A stretch of DNA of 64,000 bases from positions 624,822 through 688,821 of the forward strand of contig NZ_RAQO01000004.1 in NCBI RefSeq assembly GCF_003610775.1, read 5' to 3'. Below the pieces are notes generated by a model. The model searched no databases. It was given only the letters and a program-made list of their open reading frames with translations, and was not told where the DNA came from. Each line of letters opens with the position of its first letter. Position 1 is the first letter of the stretch. The DNA comes from Alginatibacterium sediminis. GTDB taxonomy: Bacteria; Pseudomonadota; Gammaproteobacteria; Enterobacterales; Celerinatantimonadaceae. Made by a program: the position numbers and the translations under genes. Below are positions 9,207 to 18,522 of this stretch, one piece after another.

Positions 9207-10187
9207 TTATAGTTTAACTAATACACGACCGGTTACTTCGCCTTTGATTATGCGCTGGGCAAATTCAGGAACTTGCTCTAAGCTTATCGTTTCGCAAGCT
9301 TGCTGATAGTAGGTTTCTGGCAACAAGCTAATCACGTCATTCCAAGCCGCACGTCGTTTTTCAAAAGGACATGATACAGAATCGATACCTAATAAACTTA
9401 CGTTTCGTAGGATAAAAGGCATCACGGTTGTCGGCAATGCGAAACCACCAGCTAAACCGCATATTGCAGCACTTCCACCATATTTCATTTGAGACAATGC
9501 AGTAGCTAATACTTTATTCCCAACCGTATCTACCATCCCTGCCCAGCGTTGTTTGTCTAGAGGTCTTGCATCAATGTCGAGTTCACTTCGGTCTATCACT
9601 TCTGCTGCACCCAAACGTTTAAGTAAATCACCATTTTGAGAGACACGACCTGAACTAGCTACAACCGTATATCCCAATTTGTTTAACAGGGTTACGGCAA
9701 CTGAACCTACCCCGCCGCTAGCACCAGTGACTAAGATATCACCATCACTAGGTTGTACATTTGCATTTTGTAGGGCTTGAACACATAACATCGCAGTTAA
9801 ACCAGCGGTTCCAATTTGCATCGCTTTAGCTGCATCACAATGTTGAGGCATAGGCACGAGCCAATCGGCTTTAACACGGGCTTTCTGAGCTAAACCTCCC
9901 CAATGATTTTCGCCAACACCCCAACCGGTTAAAATAACCTGATCACCAGCTTGGTAACGCTCATCTTGAGACTCAATAACTCTGCCAGCAAAATCAATTC
10001 CTGGAACCATAGGAAAATTTCGGATGATTTTACCCAATCCGGTAACGGCAAGACCATCTTTATAGTTCAGTGACGAGCATTCCACCTCGACCAATACTTC
10101 ACCCTGTGGTAAATCAGATTCTTGTAGTTGAGTAACTGATGCAAAGGTTTGTTTGTTTTCTTGAGTTAAAACGAGCGCATTAAACAT
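9207..10187 (-). CDS. acuI: Acrylyl-CoA reductase (NADPH), AcuI/YhdH family
   Basis: 326-residue medium-chain dehydrogenase/reductase without structural zinc cysteines. It shows SSLNYKDGLAVTG near residue 40, VPGIDFAGRV near 80, the nucleotide loop TGASGGVGSVAV near 154 and CGLAGG near 243, all hallmarks of the AcuI/YhdH branch. These enzymes reduce toxic acryloyl-CoA to propionyl-CoA, which matters to marine bacteria that meet acrylate from DMSP. AGGA eight bases upstream supports the start. No DMSP lyase or acyl-CoA ligase is adjacent, so a general detoxification role is as likely as DMSP catabolism. Confidence 0.87.
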   Translation of the reverse strand: MFNALVLTQENKQTFASVTQLQESDLPQGEVLVEVECSSLNYKDGLAVTGLGKIIRNFPMVPGIDFAGRVIESQDERYQAGDQVILTGWGVGENHWGGLAQKARVKADWLVPMPQHCDAAKAMQIGTAGLTAMLCVQALQNANVQPSDGDILVTGASGGVGSVAVTLLNKLGYTVVASSGRVSQNGDLLKRLGAAEVIDRSELDIDARPLDKQRWAGMVDTVGNKVLATALSQMKYGGSAAICGLAGGFALPTTVMPFILRNVSLLGIDSVSCPFEKRRAAWNDVISLLPETYYQQACETISLEQVPEFAQRIIKGEVTGRVLVKL

Positions 10188-10330
10188 ATGTTTGTCCTAA
10201 TTGGTTTTAATGAAAGCATACTAAACCATCTTAATAGATGTACGAAGTGCATTATTTGCATTGTCACTATGCACACAATTCATAGCTGTATAAAACAGTT
10301 GCTCGTATTTGAGCTGAATTTGGAATTATT

Positions 10331-10358
10331 AAAAAAAAACGCCCATCATGGGCGTTTT
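10331..10358 (-). terminator. Rho-independent terminator of the sulfatase gene
   Basis: CGCCC and GGGCG pair around ATCAT, extended by A/T pairs. On the minus strand the stem is followed by nine T residues. It lies 17 bases beyond the sulfatase stop. The other strand has only TTTT, so termination should be mainly on the minus strand. Confidence 0.8.
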
Positions 10359-10374
10359 AGAACTTAGCTTTTGG

Positions 10375-11877
10375 TTAGTTACCGACACCACCAACATTAT
10401 CAACGGCTTGGGCTGAACTAAGTACTGGCCACTCAACAAAAGTTGCTAAATGCTGTTGCACAGCAGCTTGAGCAGGACCAAAGGCCCACATTTTTTCTCC
10501 CATCCATTTCATATACATGCCGGATTCGTCCGCTGCTCTTTCATAAGGATCGCGACGCAAATTAAACAGTAGTGGTGCATTGAGCTCTTCTTTAGCGCCA
10601 CTCCAACCATTGTTTTGAACAACAAAATGCGCCTTCCAATCCCCAACCCTTACCGCTTGAAGTTTATCGCGTTCGTAGTAAAAGATTTCGTTTCGCGCCG
10701 ACTCGCCATCTTGACTAAGCATCTGCATTTGGTTATATCCATCTAAATGCGCTTTAAAGCCTTCGTGCCCATCTAACATTTTTTGTTTCAGGTCACTAGG
10801 GCCGCCTGCTGCAGCGACCAAGGTTGGCAACCAGTCCATTCCATCAAATATACCGTTGTTAACACTTCCAGCTGGGATAGTTCCCGGCCAACTAACTAAA
10901 GCTGGCGCTCGAACCCCACCTTCCCACGTGGTACCTTTCTCACCGTGGAAAGGTGTCATGCCACCGTCGGGCCACGTCATGATCTCGGGACCATTATCAG
11001 CGGTAAACATCACAATAGTATTGTCAGCAACGCCCAATTCTTCCAACTTAGCCAACATTTCCCCCACATGATCATCGAGATCTTTCATTACAACTTCTTG
11101 TAAGCCCCAACTATTAGTACCAAGCATTGCTTCATACTTAGGTGACAAATGCGTCCAAACATGGCCTCGTGAAGGACAATACCAAGTAAAAAACGGGGTA
11201 TTTGAAGCAACTGCTCGCTCTATAAAATCAATCGCATGTTTATTAACTTCGTCATCCAAAGTTCGCATACGTTCAATAGTTAAAGGACCGTCATCAGCAA
11301 TCGTTTGACCGCCAGATCCGTCGGCTTTAGCATGAATGACATTTCTCGGTGCAAAAGGTTTTATTGAATCACCTTTGGGCCAATCGGGATCCTCGGCATA
11401 TTCCATTGCATTTAGATGATAAAGCCAACCCCAATACTCGTCGAATCCATGCATGGTAGGTAAAAACTCATCCCTATCCCCCAAGTGATTTTTCCCGAAT
11501 TGACCGGTGACGTATCCTTGAGTTTTCAACAGCTCGGGTAAAGTTGGCGTGTCAGGATGGAGTCCAACAGGGCCGCCAGGTAAGCCTACCGTATGCATGC
11601 CAGTTCGTACTGGTATTTGCCCTGTCAAAAAGGCACTACGACCTGCAGTGCAAGAAGGCTGAGCATAGTAGTCGGTAAGCAGCATTCCTTTTTCTGCGAT
11701 GCTATCGATATTTGGCGTGTGGCTACTCATTACCCCGTTATGATAGGCACTCAAATTTGAAATACCTATGTCGTCAGTGAAGATGACAAAGATGTTTGGT
11801 TGTTCGGTTTTAGCTGTCGATACCGACGACCAAAAACTAACGAGTGTCAGCAAACAAAGAACACAAATCCTTTTCAT
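10375..11877 (-). CDS. Secreted type I sulfatase (arylsulfatase family)
   Basis: Starting at the ATG at 11875-11877 (AGGA seven bases upstream) the protein is 500 residues with a clear signal peptide, MKRICVLCLLTLVSFWSSVS. An upstream ATG at 11934 would add 19 residues and spoil it. The calcium-site pair TDD is at 34-36. The formylglycine motif CTAGR (Cys76) follows PSC and runs into SAFLTGQ. GKNHLGD near 130 and TADNGPE near 300 are further alkaline-phosphatase-superfamily metal and sulfate sites. Cys76 must be oxidised by a formylglycine-generating enzyme, which is not in the window. The substrate, perhaps an algal sulfated sugar or arylsulfate, cannot be read from sequence. A strong terminator follows. 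Confidence 0.9.
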   Translation of the reverse strand: MKRICVLCLLTLVSFWSSVSTAKTEQPNIFVIFTDDIGISNLSAYHNGVMSSHTPNIDSIAEKGMLLTDYYAQPSCTAGRSAFLTGQIPVRTGMHTVGLPGGPVGLHPDTPTLPELLKTQGYVTGQFGKNHLGDRDEFLPTMHGFDEYWGWLYHLNAMEYAEDPDWPKGDSIKPFAPRNVIHAKADGSGGQTIADDGPLTIERMRTLDDEVNKHAIDFIERAVASNTPFFTWYCPSRGHVWTHLSPKYEAMLGTNSWGLQEVVMKDLDDHVGEMLAKLEELGVADNTIVMFTADNGPEIMTWPDGGMTPFHGEKGTTWEGGVRAPALVSWPGTIPAGSVNNGIFDGMDWLPTLVAAAGGPSDLKQKMLDGHEGFKAHLDGYNQMQMLSQDGESARNEIFYYERDKLQAVRVGDWKAHFVVQNNGWSGAKEELNAPLLFNLRRDPYERAADESGMYMKWMGEKMWAFGPAQAAVQQHLATFVEWPVLSSAQAVDNVGGVGN

Positions 11878-12346
11878 TCGAACATTCCTATTTTGAAGTA
11901 CGTATTTCAAGCTATTAATAGCTATCGACAACAATAAAGCTCTGTTGTGCGAAAACTCGGTTTATGTGCTCATCATCGATAACACAAATATATTTATATT
12001 GAGATCATCTGCTTATCGAAAGCACAACTAATAAAGAAAGATCCTTTGATGTAGTTAATTAGTGTTTAAAATTTGTAAAAATGCGCCGATGTTAATCGAG
12101 TACAAATTAAATCACCCTGTGCAGTTACGTAGCGTGATCAGAACTAGACTAGTAAATTCAAAGGACCATTTATTTACGAAACAGCGCAATTAGCAAGCAC
12201 AGTGTCTAGCCTAGCTTATGATTACGTTAATTCAAACCAATACTAAACCTGCGTTACATACGAGCCTTATGACTCTGGATTTATGCAGATCCTTGACTAC
12301 GCTTAACATTAGAAGTTTTCGTTTTGTTCGATCTTAGGAGTTTGAC
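11878..12346. other. Intergenic region between divergent sulfatase and outer-membrane-like genes
   Basis: 469 bases carrying the promoters of two divergent genes. Only AT-rich sequence is seen. No palindrome or extra frame stood out. The ribosome site GGAG at the right end belongs to the gene at 12347. Confidence 0.5.
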
Positions 12347-13108
12347 ATGCCACATAAAGGTACATTTGCGACACTAGTTTTGGTATCCGGTCTTACAGGC
12401 GCTCCTAGTCTGGTCTCTGCTTCAACTCTTCCGATGAGCAACTGGGAGCATAGTTTTGAACTTTACGCTTTGGCCTTAAACATCGAAGGTGACAGTGCCT
12501 TGGGTCCGCTATCACCAACAATCGATGTAGATACTCGTTTTATTATGGATAATTTCGATAAAGGTTTGATGTTTCGACTAGAAGGAATTCGTAACAACAC
12601 GTGGGGGTACTATTTTGACTATAGCTTTATGGACCTTAGTGCTAAAACATCGGGACCAGGCAACTTGGTTACAGGTGGATTTAAATTAAGACAAGGCGTG
12701 CTCGAGGCAAAAGGATTTAAACGTTATGACTATGGATACGCAAGCATTGATTATATGCTCGGATTGCGTTGGTGGGACAACGACATTGAAACAAGCTTAA
12801 ACGGCCCTGCAGCAGGAGCAGGATTGAGTAGAGAGATAAAAGAAGACTGGCTTGATTTTGTTATTGGCGTACGCTGGATACGTCCACTTAGCGATAGCTG
12901 GAATTTTTATATCTACGGAGATGCTGGACTCGGCAAAGATACCAACTCCACATATGCTCTACAAACGGGCTTCCGTTATGAAATGAACGATTGGTCAGAC
13001 ATTAATCTCAGCTACAAATCTACTTGGGTAGATTATGACAATAAAGATAACTTTGCATACGATACAAAGTCCCACGGATTTCTGATTGGGCTAGGGTTAA
13101 AATTTTAA
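12347..13108 (+). CDS. Probable outer-membrane beta-barrel protein, function unknown
   Basis: 253 residues with a signal peptide (cut near VSAST, about residue 26). The mature part alternates polar and aromatic residues, as in WGYYFDYSFMDL, YGYASIDYMLGLRWW and WNFYIYGDAGLG, and ends in phenylalanine (GLGLKF), the usual C-terminal signal for BAM insertion. The length suits an 8- to 10-strand barrel. GGAG eight bases upstream supports the start. It is divergent from the sulfatase, which might hint at a shared substrate, but nothing shows this directly. Confidence 0.7.
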   Translation: MPHKGTFATLVLVSGLTGAPSLVSASTLPMSNWEHSFELYALALNIEGDSALGPLSPTIDVDTRFIMDNFDKGLMFRLEGIRNNTWGYYFDYSFMDLSAKTSGPGNLVTGGFKLRQGVLEAKGFKRYDYGYASIDYMLGLRWWDNDIETSLNGPAAGAGLSREIKEDWLDFVIGVRWIRPLSDSWNFYIYGDAGLGKDTNSTYALQTGFRYEMNDWSDINLSYKSTWVDYDNKDNFAYDTKSHGFLIGLGLKF

Positions 13109-13133
13109 GCTATCAGAGCAATAATCACCGCTC

Positions 13134-13724
13134 CTAAAAGCGTTTATTTTTATGATAGTAAGTTTTATCATGCTCGTTAATGTTTCGTTGAACTTTGCAT
13201 GGGTTGCCATAGGCAACTACATTTGCGGGAATATCTTTGGTGACAATACTACCCGCACCAATTACAGTATTCTCGCCGATGTTTACTCCTGGTAGCACTA
13301 CCGAATTAGCACCAATCCAAACGTTGTTAGCTATAGTAATTGGTAAATTAAATTGAGCGACTTGTTCCCGCATTTGAGGATCAATAGGATGCCCCGCGGT
13401 GGCCAGAGTAACGTTTGGCCCAATCATAACGAAATCACCAATATAGATATGTGTATCGTCAACTAAAGTTAAATTGAAATTAGCATAAACGTTTTTGCCC
13501 AAGTGAGTGTGGATCCCCCAATTTGCATGCAAGGGTGGCTCGATATAACAATTTTCGCCAACAGTCGCAAAGATCTGGTTCAGCAAGTTTTGGCGTTTAG
13601 TCGATTCGCTAGGCCGAGTTACATTAAAGTCATACAGAACCTCATGGCAAGGCGTTTGTGCCGCTTCTATTTCTGGACTATGGAAGTATATGCCTTGGCC
13701 ATGTAGCTTAGTTTTATAACTCAT
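13134..13724 (-). CDS. Maltose/galactoside O-acetyltransferase-like enzyme (LacA/Maa family)
   Basis: 196 residues with left-handed beta-helix hexapeptide repeats in the C-terminal two thirds (for example IGDFVMIGPNVTLA, IGANSVVLPGVNIGENTVIGAGSIVTKDIPANV). The catalytic-type histidine is in ATAGHPIDPQ. The N-terminal part (up to about 60) matches the Maa domain that precedes the helix. The family moves acetyl from acetyl-CoA to sugar hydroxyls. GAGGGG five bases before the ATG supports the start. Downstream of, and in the same direction as, the acyltransferase at 13790, with a gap of 65 bases, so both may modify a sugar or polysaccharide. Confidence 0.85.
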   Translation of the reverse strand: MSYKTKLHGQGIYFHSPEIEAAQTPCHEVLYDFNVTRPSESTKRQNLLNQIFATVGENCYIEPPLHANWGIHTHLGKNVYANFNLTLVDDTHIYIGDFVMIGPNVTLATAGHPIDPQMREQVAQFNLPITIANNVWIGANSVVLPGVNIGENTVIGAGSIVTKDIPANVVAYGNPCKVQRNINEHDKTYYHKNKRF

Positions 13725-13789
13725 CTTTACCCCTCATTGCTTGGATAGACCTAAAATCTAACATTCTTAATAGAATCAATAAAAACTAG

Positions 13790-14821
13790 TTATTTACGAC
13801 GTACGACAATAAAAGCCAAAGGAGAACGTTCAAGCAATCTAGCTAAAACGTAAGAAATGCTCAGCGCTCCAATAAATACCAAGGCATCTTTTAACAATCC
13901 CTGCCAGCCTAAAATACCTGCAAGATTAAACATTAGTATGACAACCAGTAAATGTATGAGATATATTGCAAGCGACCAACTCGCAAGGTGTTGGACCCAC
14001 CGAGTATTCCCAATTTTCGGGTTAGCTAAAAACCACAAAAACATACCGCTAGCCCACAACGCCGTACCGAACAAATAGTCATTCATGTTAAAGACCTGGC
14101 CAAAATCATGCAAAAAAGCGGCTTCACTGAAATGAATAATCATACCAAGCGCAGCAAGTATAATTGCTTGGTAAGATTGAATGCGAACGTTTTTTACTCG
14201 AAGTTCAAGTCCGATGGCAACCATTAACAGACTAAAAAATGGGCCGTTTCGAGTAAAGAATGGCGGTTCTATTTCGGTTATAACCTGATAGCTGCCAGCA
14301 AGAACCCCGTAAATATAAAGCGCTAACGCGATTGGTAGCAATAGACGCAAGTAGCCAGTAACGATAGCAAAGGCACATAAAAATACGGCTATGACGAGTG
14401 AAGGTATAAACCAAAGGTGCACTAATCCGCCTTCTAATAAACTATTTAGGGGCGTTAATAATAGAAAGTTCCAGTAGCCGCTGCGTTCAGCAAAGTAGCC
14501 GTGCTCGACCACACTCGCCATGTTAAACGGCATCAATAATGCTATTACACTCCATACAAGCCAAAACATCATCAGTGGCGAACAATACTGCTTGGCAGTT
14601 TGCCAAGGATTTTCTAAAAGCTTAGGTGCAATCAAATATCCAGATATAATAAAGAATAACGGGACTGCAAACCGGGCAAGCTGATTCACAATGTAGCTTA
14701 ACCATGGTTCATTTCCGATATGCCCGAATGTGAGAAAAACTTGAGAATGAATAACGACGATTGCAACAATAGCGACTACTCGTGCCAATTCAAGACTTGC
14801 TATTTTATTTGGCGATGACAT
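13790..14821 (-). CDS. Membrane acyltransferase family 3 protein
   Basis: About 343 residues with roughly ten hydrophobic segments. The start motif SLELARVVAIVAIVVIHSQ carries the conserved histidine after the first helix, and RFAVPLFFIISGYL is the second family signature. Acyltransferase-3 proteins O-acylate surface glycans or glucans. I prefer the ATG at 14819-14821, since an upstream ATG at 14878 adds 19 residues rich in Arg/Lys that precede the first helix. It probably shares a transcript with the acetyltransferase that follows. Confidence 0.82.
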   Translation of the reverse strand: MSSPNKIASLELARVVAIVAIVVIHSQVFLTFGHIGNEPWLSYIVNQLARFAVPLFFIISGYLIAPKLLENPWQTAKQYCSPLMMFWLVWSVIALLMPFNMASVVEHGYFAERSGYWNFLLLTPLNSLLEGGLVHLWFIPSLVIAVFLCAFAIVTGYLRLLLPIALALYIYGVLAGSYQVITEIEPPFFTRNGPFFSLLMVAIGLELRVKNVRIQSYQAIILAALGMIIHFSEAAFLHDFGQVFNMNDYLFGTALWASGMFLWFLANPKIGNTRWVQHLASWSLAIYLIHLLVVILMFNLAGILGWQGLLKDALVFIGALSISYVLARLLERSPLAFIVVRRK

Positions 14822-15801
14822 GTATGTTTTCTTCAGTAAAATCAGACGACGGATTAATTTCTGAAACCTTAAAAACATAGGATTCAGACAATTCGGTCAA
14901 AAGATAAAATCTACAATGAGCATAGAAGATAGTTCTTTAGACTGGTCAACGCAACATATACAGGCGTTTACGCCTTAATGTGTGCTTATAGTCACAATTT
15001 ATTCGGTGTATACCTTAACTGTAAAACAAAGACCTGCAACCTATACAGCTTGCCGACATCAACGACTACTTAAAATGAATGTCGTTGTATTCAGTAACTT
15101 CATGGGTGCAATCGTTTTGCAGTGGTCAAACTTCTCGCTTCCCGTGTACATTAAAATGAAAATAGCCATCGCGAACGAAAGCTTGGCCGCAATGAATATG
15201 ATTGACCCTTGCTTCTATACTACCGCTTACAAACAACTCTGTGTCATTTGGCACATCAACACTTCCAAAAATGCGCATGTAATTAAACTCATCACTGATT
15301 ACTTTTTCTTGATAGCCGCTTGCTACAAGTCTTTTAGCGACTTTGGTGATTACAATCGCCCCATGCTTAACTAAATTGTAATTGTCTAGCCACTGTAAGC
15401 TTAGTTTGTGTTGTCCAATGATTTACTAAGAAATACATTGGTCTCTTTTTGATAGTTCGATACCGTGCTGAGCAAAAGCAGCTATGCTGAAAGTAAGTAA
15501 GCCAAAATATAATTGCTTAAACAGCCGCAAAACAGTCCATTTATTAGTCAATTCCTGCAAACTTAACTGTGAATATAATCTTTATATAAGCTAAGTAATA
15601 AAGACAATATTATGCGATACGTAACGATAAAGATCGCTCTATTTGAAACATCACATATTAGGTGCTAAACGGCATATCCTTCTTAGAATAAGGTTACCCG
15701 ATACCTTTTGCTGTATATGAACACCGAAAAAAAAACTAGGCTTGGTAAATGCAAAGATTCCTGTGATAATCCCCGCTCATTTACCTAATCAATGGCCTAC
15801 C
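14822..15801. other. Long region with one degraded or unusual minus-strand frame
   Basis: 980 bases with no clear intact gene. A protein-like minus-strand frame occupies 15126-15422 and is listed separately. The last 380 bases are AT-rich and lead to the RRM gene. They may be its long 5' leader, as is common for cold-induced RNA-binding proteins. I see no terminator. Confidence 0.4.
15126..15422 (-). pseudogene. Possible gene remnant or small gene with a non-ATG start
   Basis: The minus strand is open for 98 codons between a TAA (15423-15425) and a TGA (15126-15128). The translation reads like a genuine protein: KHGAIVITKVAKRL, then MRIFGSVDVPNDTELFVSGS and VNHIHCGQAFVRDGYFHFNV. The plus-strand frame over the same bases does not. 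The only in-frame ATG leaves 50 residues and lies in mid-sequence, so the N-terminus is missing or starts at an unusual codon. I do not recognise the family. Confidence 0.35.
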
Positions 15802-16038
15802 ATGAAATTATTAGTACGCAACCTAGCCCGCACAACGTCTGAGCAAGAAATCCGAGTGCTTTTCTCTGAGTTTGGTGACGTAACCGACTGCAATTTAGTC
15901 CTCGACCAAGAAACAGGCCTTTCCAAAGGGTTTGCTTTTGTAGAAATGCCAGATGAAACAGAAGCAAAATCTGCCTTAGCTGGTCTTAATCTTACACTGG
16001 TAGCTGAAAGTAAAATCCGCGTCAAAAAAAGCGACTAA
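15802..16038 (+). CDS. Small RNA-binding protein with a single RRM domain
   Basis: Starting at ATG 15802 the protein is 78 residues, almost all one RNA-recognition motif: RNP2 is LLVRNL (3-8) and RNP1 is KGFAFVEM (42-49). A TTG at 15742 would add 20 residues unlike the family. Bacterial single-RRM proteins bind single-stranded RNA and are often cold-induced. No clear ribosome site precedes either start, which could mean the leader folds to control translation. It stands alone and converges with the GGDEF-EAL gene ending at 16130. Confidence 0.85.
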   Translation: MKLLVRNLARTTSEQEIRVLFSEFGDVTDCNLVLDQETGLSKGFAFVEMPDETEAKSALAGLNLTLVAESKIRVKKSD

Positions 16039-16129
16039 CGTTGTGAATTGATACAAATAATCCTGTAAAACGAATCAGAATTATCAGTATAGGCACGAGT
16101 GAGTATAAGGTTGTGGAGTATTAAACTGG

Positions 16130-17836
16130 CTAACACAAACGTTCAGGACTTGAGAGCAATGGCGTAAAACTTGCGCCACCCTTGTTGTCTTTCTTTTTAC
16201 CTAAACGTTGCACTCTAGGAGTATGATTCCAAGTACTAAGCCAAGATTCGAAATCATTAGCGCTTAAGGCTTTAGAATATATAAACCCTTGTGCTAATTC
16301 ACAACCAAGTTCAAGAAGTTTTTCCTGCTGCGCATAGCTTTCCACACCTTCGGCGATAACCGGTAAATCGAAAGTCCTGGCTAGGCTTATAATACCTTTG
16401 ACCATACGGAGATCGTTTGGATCGTCCAGCATGTCACGCACAAAACTGCGATCAATTTTAATGAGTTGTGATGGTAAACTTTGTAAATAAGTCAAGGATG
16501 AGTAACCTGTCCCAAAGTCGTCTAAAGCAAACCCAACACCCAGTGTTAAGCATTCGCCGATAGTCGCTGCGACGCCATTGAGATCCTCTAAAGATCCTGT
16601 TTCTGTTATTTCGAGCTGGAGTTTGTTAGCAGCTACATCAGGGAACTGGTTTAAAAAAGATTGCAGTCTTTCAACAAAATTGCCTTGTTGAATATGTAGT
16701 GCCGAAATATTTACACTAACTTTAATTTGATGCCCAGCTTTTGACCAATGATGAATTTGAGATAAAGCATTTTCGATAACCCATTCACCTAGTTTAATAC
16801 TTAAGCTGTGGTCCTCTACAACATGTAAAAACTGATTAGGTCCAAGTAAACCACGCTCTGGGTGCTGCCAACGGACTAAGGCCTCAGCGCCAACCAACAG
16901 ACCAGTAGTCATGTTAATTTGCGGTTGATAATGCAAGTGTAGTTCATGGCGATCTACAGCCAACTCAATACGTTTTCGATACGAATGCAACTCGCTTAGC
17001 TGGCGAGCATTCTCTGTGTCATAGATCGAATAGCAATTTTTTCCGGTGATTTTTGCTTGATAAAGAGCTTGATCCGCTTGGCGGATCAGCTGGTCAGCGG
17101 CTAAGGCATTTTTTGGGTCTAAGGGATAAAATGTTATCCCGATACTAGCAGTTACATTGATATGAAACCCATCCATTAGGATAGGTTCTGAACAACAGTC
17201 CAATAAACGTTGAGCAATCGATAGACTGGAATCTTCTAGACTTGAATCCCATAAAACTGCGGCAAACTCATCACCGCTTAAGCGAGCGATGGTGTCTTGT
17301 GTTTTGATGACAGCTCTAAATCTATCGGCAAGTACGCATAGAATTCTATTACCTATGCTAGTACCTAACTCATCATTGATTAACTTAAAATCATCTAAGT
17401 CAATCACCATTAAACTGATTTGACTATCCACACGACTAGTACTGGATTGGGCAATATTCAAACGGTCTTCGAGCAGAACTCTGTTGGGTAAACCGGTAAG
17501 GGCATCATGTGTCGATTGTTGAGCTAATTGATGTTCTCGTTTTAAACGAAGGTTCATTTCTCTTACTGATTGCGTCCATCGTTTGATGACTAGCCATACT
17601 AAAAATATAGGCGACATTAGAAGGATAATAATAATCTCATCTAGCTCCCAGTTTTCATGGCTTCGGCTAAAATTGTAAAGATACTCAAAGGCTTCAAAGT
17701 AGGAAAACGATAGACCCAATAAAACTATGCCTATAATCGCAAACAGACATTCGCGAATCTCTAAACTATTTGAACGTTTTAAAAGGCTTATCAAACTCTC
17801 ATTCCTTGAGTGATTGTAGCTATATGTTTTGAGCAA
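16130..17836 (-). CDS. Membrane GGDEF-EAL protein, probable c-di-GMP phosphodiesterase
   Basis: 568 residues. Two hydrophobic segments (about 30-47 and 67-84) are followed by GGDEF (about 105-270) and EAL (about 285-540) domains. The cyclase motif is SGDEF (187-191) in place of GGDEF, and the RxxD inhibitory site is replaced by KTQD. Cyclase activity is therefore doubtful, and this domain may serve as a GTP sensor. The EAL domain has all the expected residues: AEALVRW, LEITETG, DDFGTG, LIKIDRSF, IAEGVES and AQGF. It should hydrolyse c-di-GMP. It has no sensor domain beyond the membrane region and stands alone. Confidence 0.9.
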   Translation of the reverse strand: MLKTYSYNHSRNESLISLLKRSNSLEIRECLFAIIGIVLLGLSFSYFEAFEYLYNFSRSHENWELDEIIIILLMSPIFLVWLVIKRWTQSVREMNLRLKREHQLAQQSTHDALTGLPNRVLLEDRLNIAQSSTSRVDSQISLMVIDLDDFKLINDELGTSIGNRILCVLADRFRAVIKTQDTIARLSGDEFAAVLWDSSLEDSSLSIAQRLLDCCSEPILMDGFHINVTASIGITFYPLDPKNALAADQLIRQADQALYQAKITGKNCYSIYDTENARQLSELHSYRKRIELAVDRHELHLHYQPQINMTTGLLVGAEALVRWQHPERGLLGPNQFLHVVEDHSLSIKLGEWVIENALSQIHHWSKAGHQIKVSVNISALHIQQGNFVERLQSFLNQFPDVAANKLQLEITETGSLEDLNGVAATIGECLTLGVGFALDDFGTGYSSLTYLQSLPSQLIKIDRSFVRDMLDDPNDLRMVKGIISLARTFDLPVIAEGVESYAQQEKLLELGCELAQGFIYSKALSANDFESWLSTWNHTPRVQRLGKKKDNKGGASFTPLLSSPERLC

Positions 17837-18088
17837 ACTATTATTGAGTTAATTTAGCTTATGCTCAACAAATTAATCGTTATCATCATAGACCGCGACG
17901 CAGTTGATTAAAAATCAAGTTGACTAAGACTATAATGGTCTTTGAGTTGGCACAAGGGATTGTGATTAAAAACTTTAACATTATCCGTTACATAGGCTCT
18001 CACTAACAACTATCTAGCCGAGGTATTCTTACCTATTCCACAAATGTATTCGAACAGATATGTTTAAAAATACATCAATTCAATTGCC

Positions 18089-18394
18089 TTAAAGTATAAT
18101 AAATACAAAGCGGATCGACACCATAATCACTATAACGCTCAAAGCTAAAACTAATAGTAAAACCATTCTTTGTCCAATGGCTGCTAGTTTAGCTTTAAAC
18201 CTTAGAAATACATTTTGATGGCGGATGTTTGCTGGAGCAGGTGTCTCAAGAATAGTTACTGCGACAAATAACAGTAATGACCACAACACAATCAGTACAG
18301 AAATGATTAGTACGTGTTGTTGAGTCACTGGATTGTCTATACCGAACAAACCGTAAGCAGCTACAAGCAATGCAAAACAGCTAAGACATAGCAA
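18089..18394 (-). CDS. Small membrane protein, function unknown (start uncertain)
   Basis: At least 101 residues with three hydrophobic stretches (about 1-18, 28-48 and 78-100). The frame has no ATG at its 5' end. The TTG at 18394 is one possible start, but the frame reads on upstream to a TGA for about 24 more plausible codons with no normal start codon. This could mean an alternative initiation codon or a lost 5' end. Family unknown. Confidence 0.45.
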   Translation of the reverse strand: MLCLSCFALLVAAYGLFGIDNPVTQQHVLIISVLIVLWSLLLFVAVTILETPAPANIRHQNVFLRFKAKLAAIGQRMVLLLVLALSVIVIMVSIRFVFIIL

Positions 18395-18522
18395 AACCAG
18401 CTTAAATGGGCTTAGCTTAACTGCAAGTAGATGTAGTTTATTAACAGTTGTTGGTTGTATAGGTCACCTTCGTTAATGCTGGTTAACTCTGAGAATCCGA
18501 GTCAAAATCGCATAATAAGTTG

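Noticed and set aside
14982..15374. Plus-strand open frame of 130 codons
   Set aside because: The protein is unlike any normal fold, while the minus strand over the same bases is protein-like; it is probably the shadow of a remnant.
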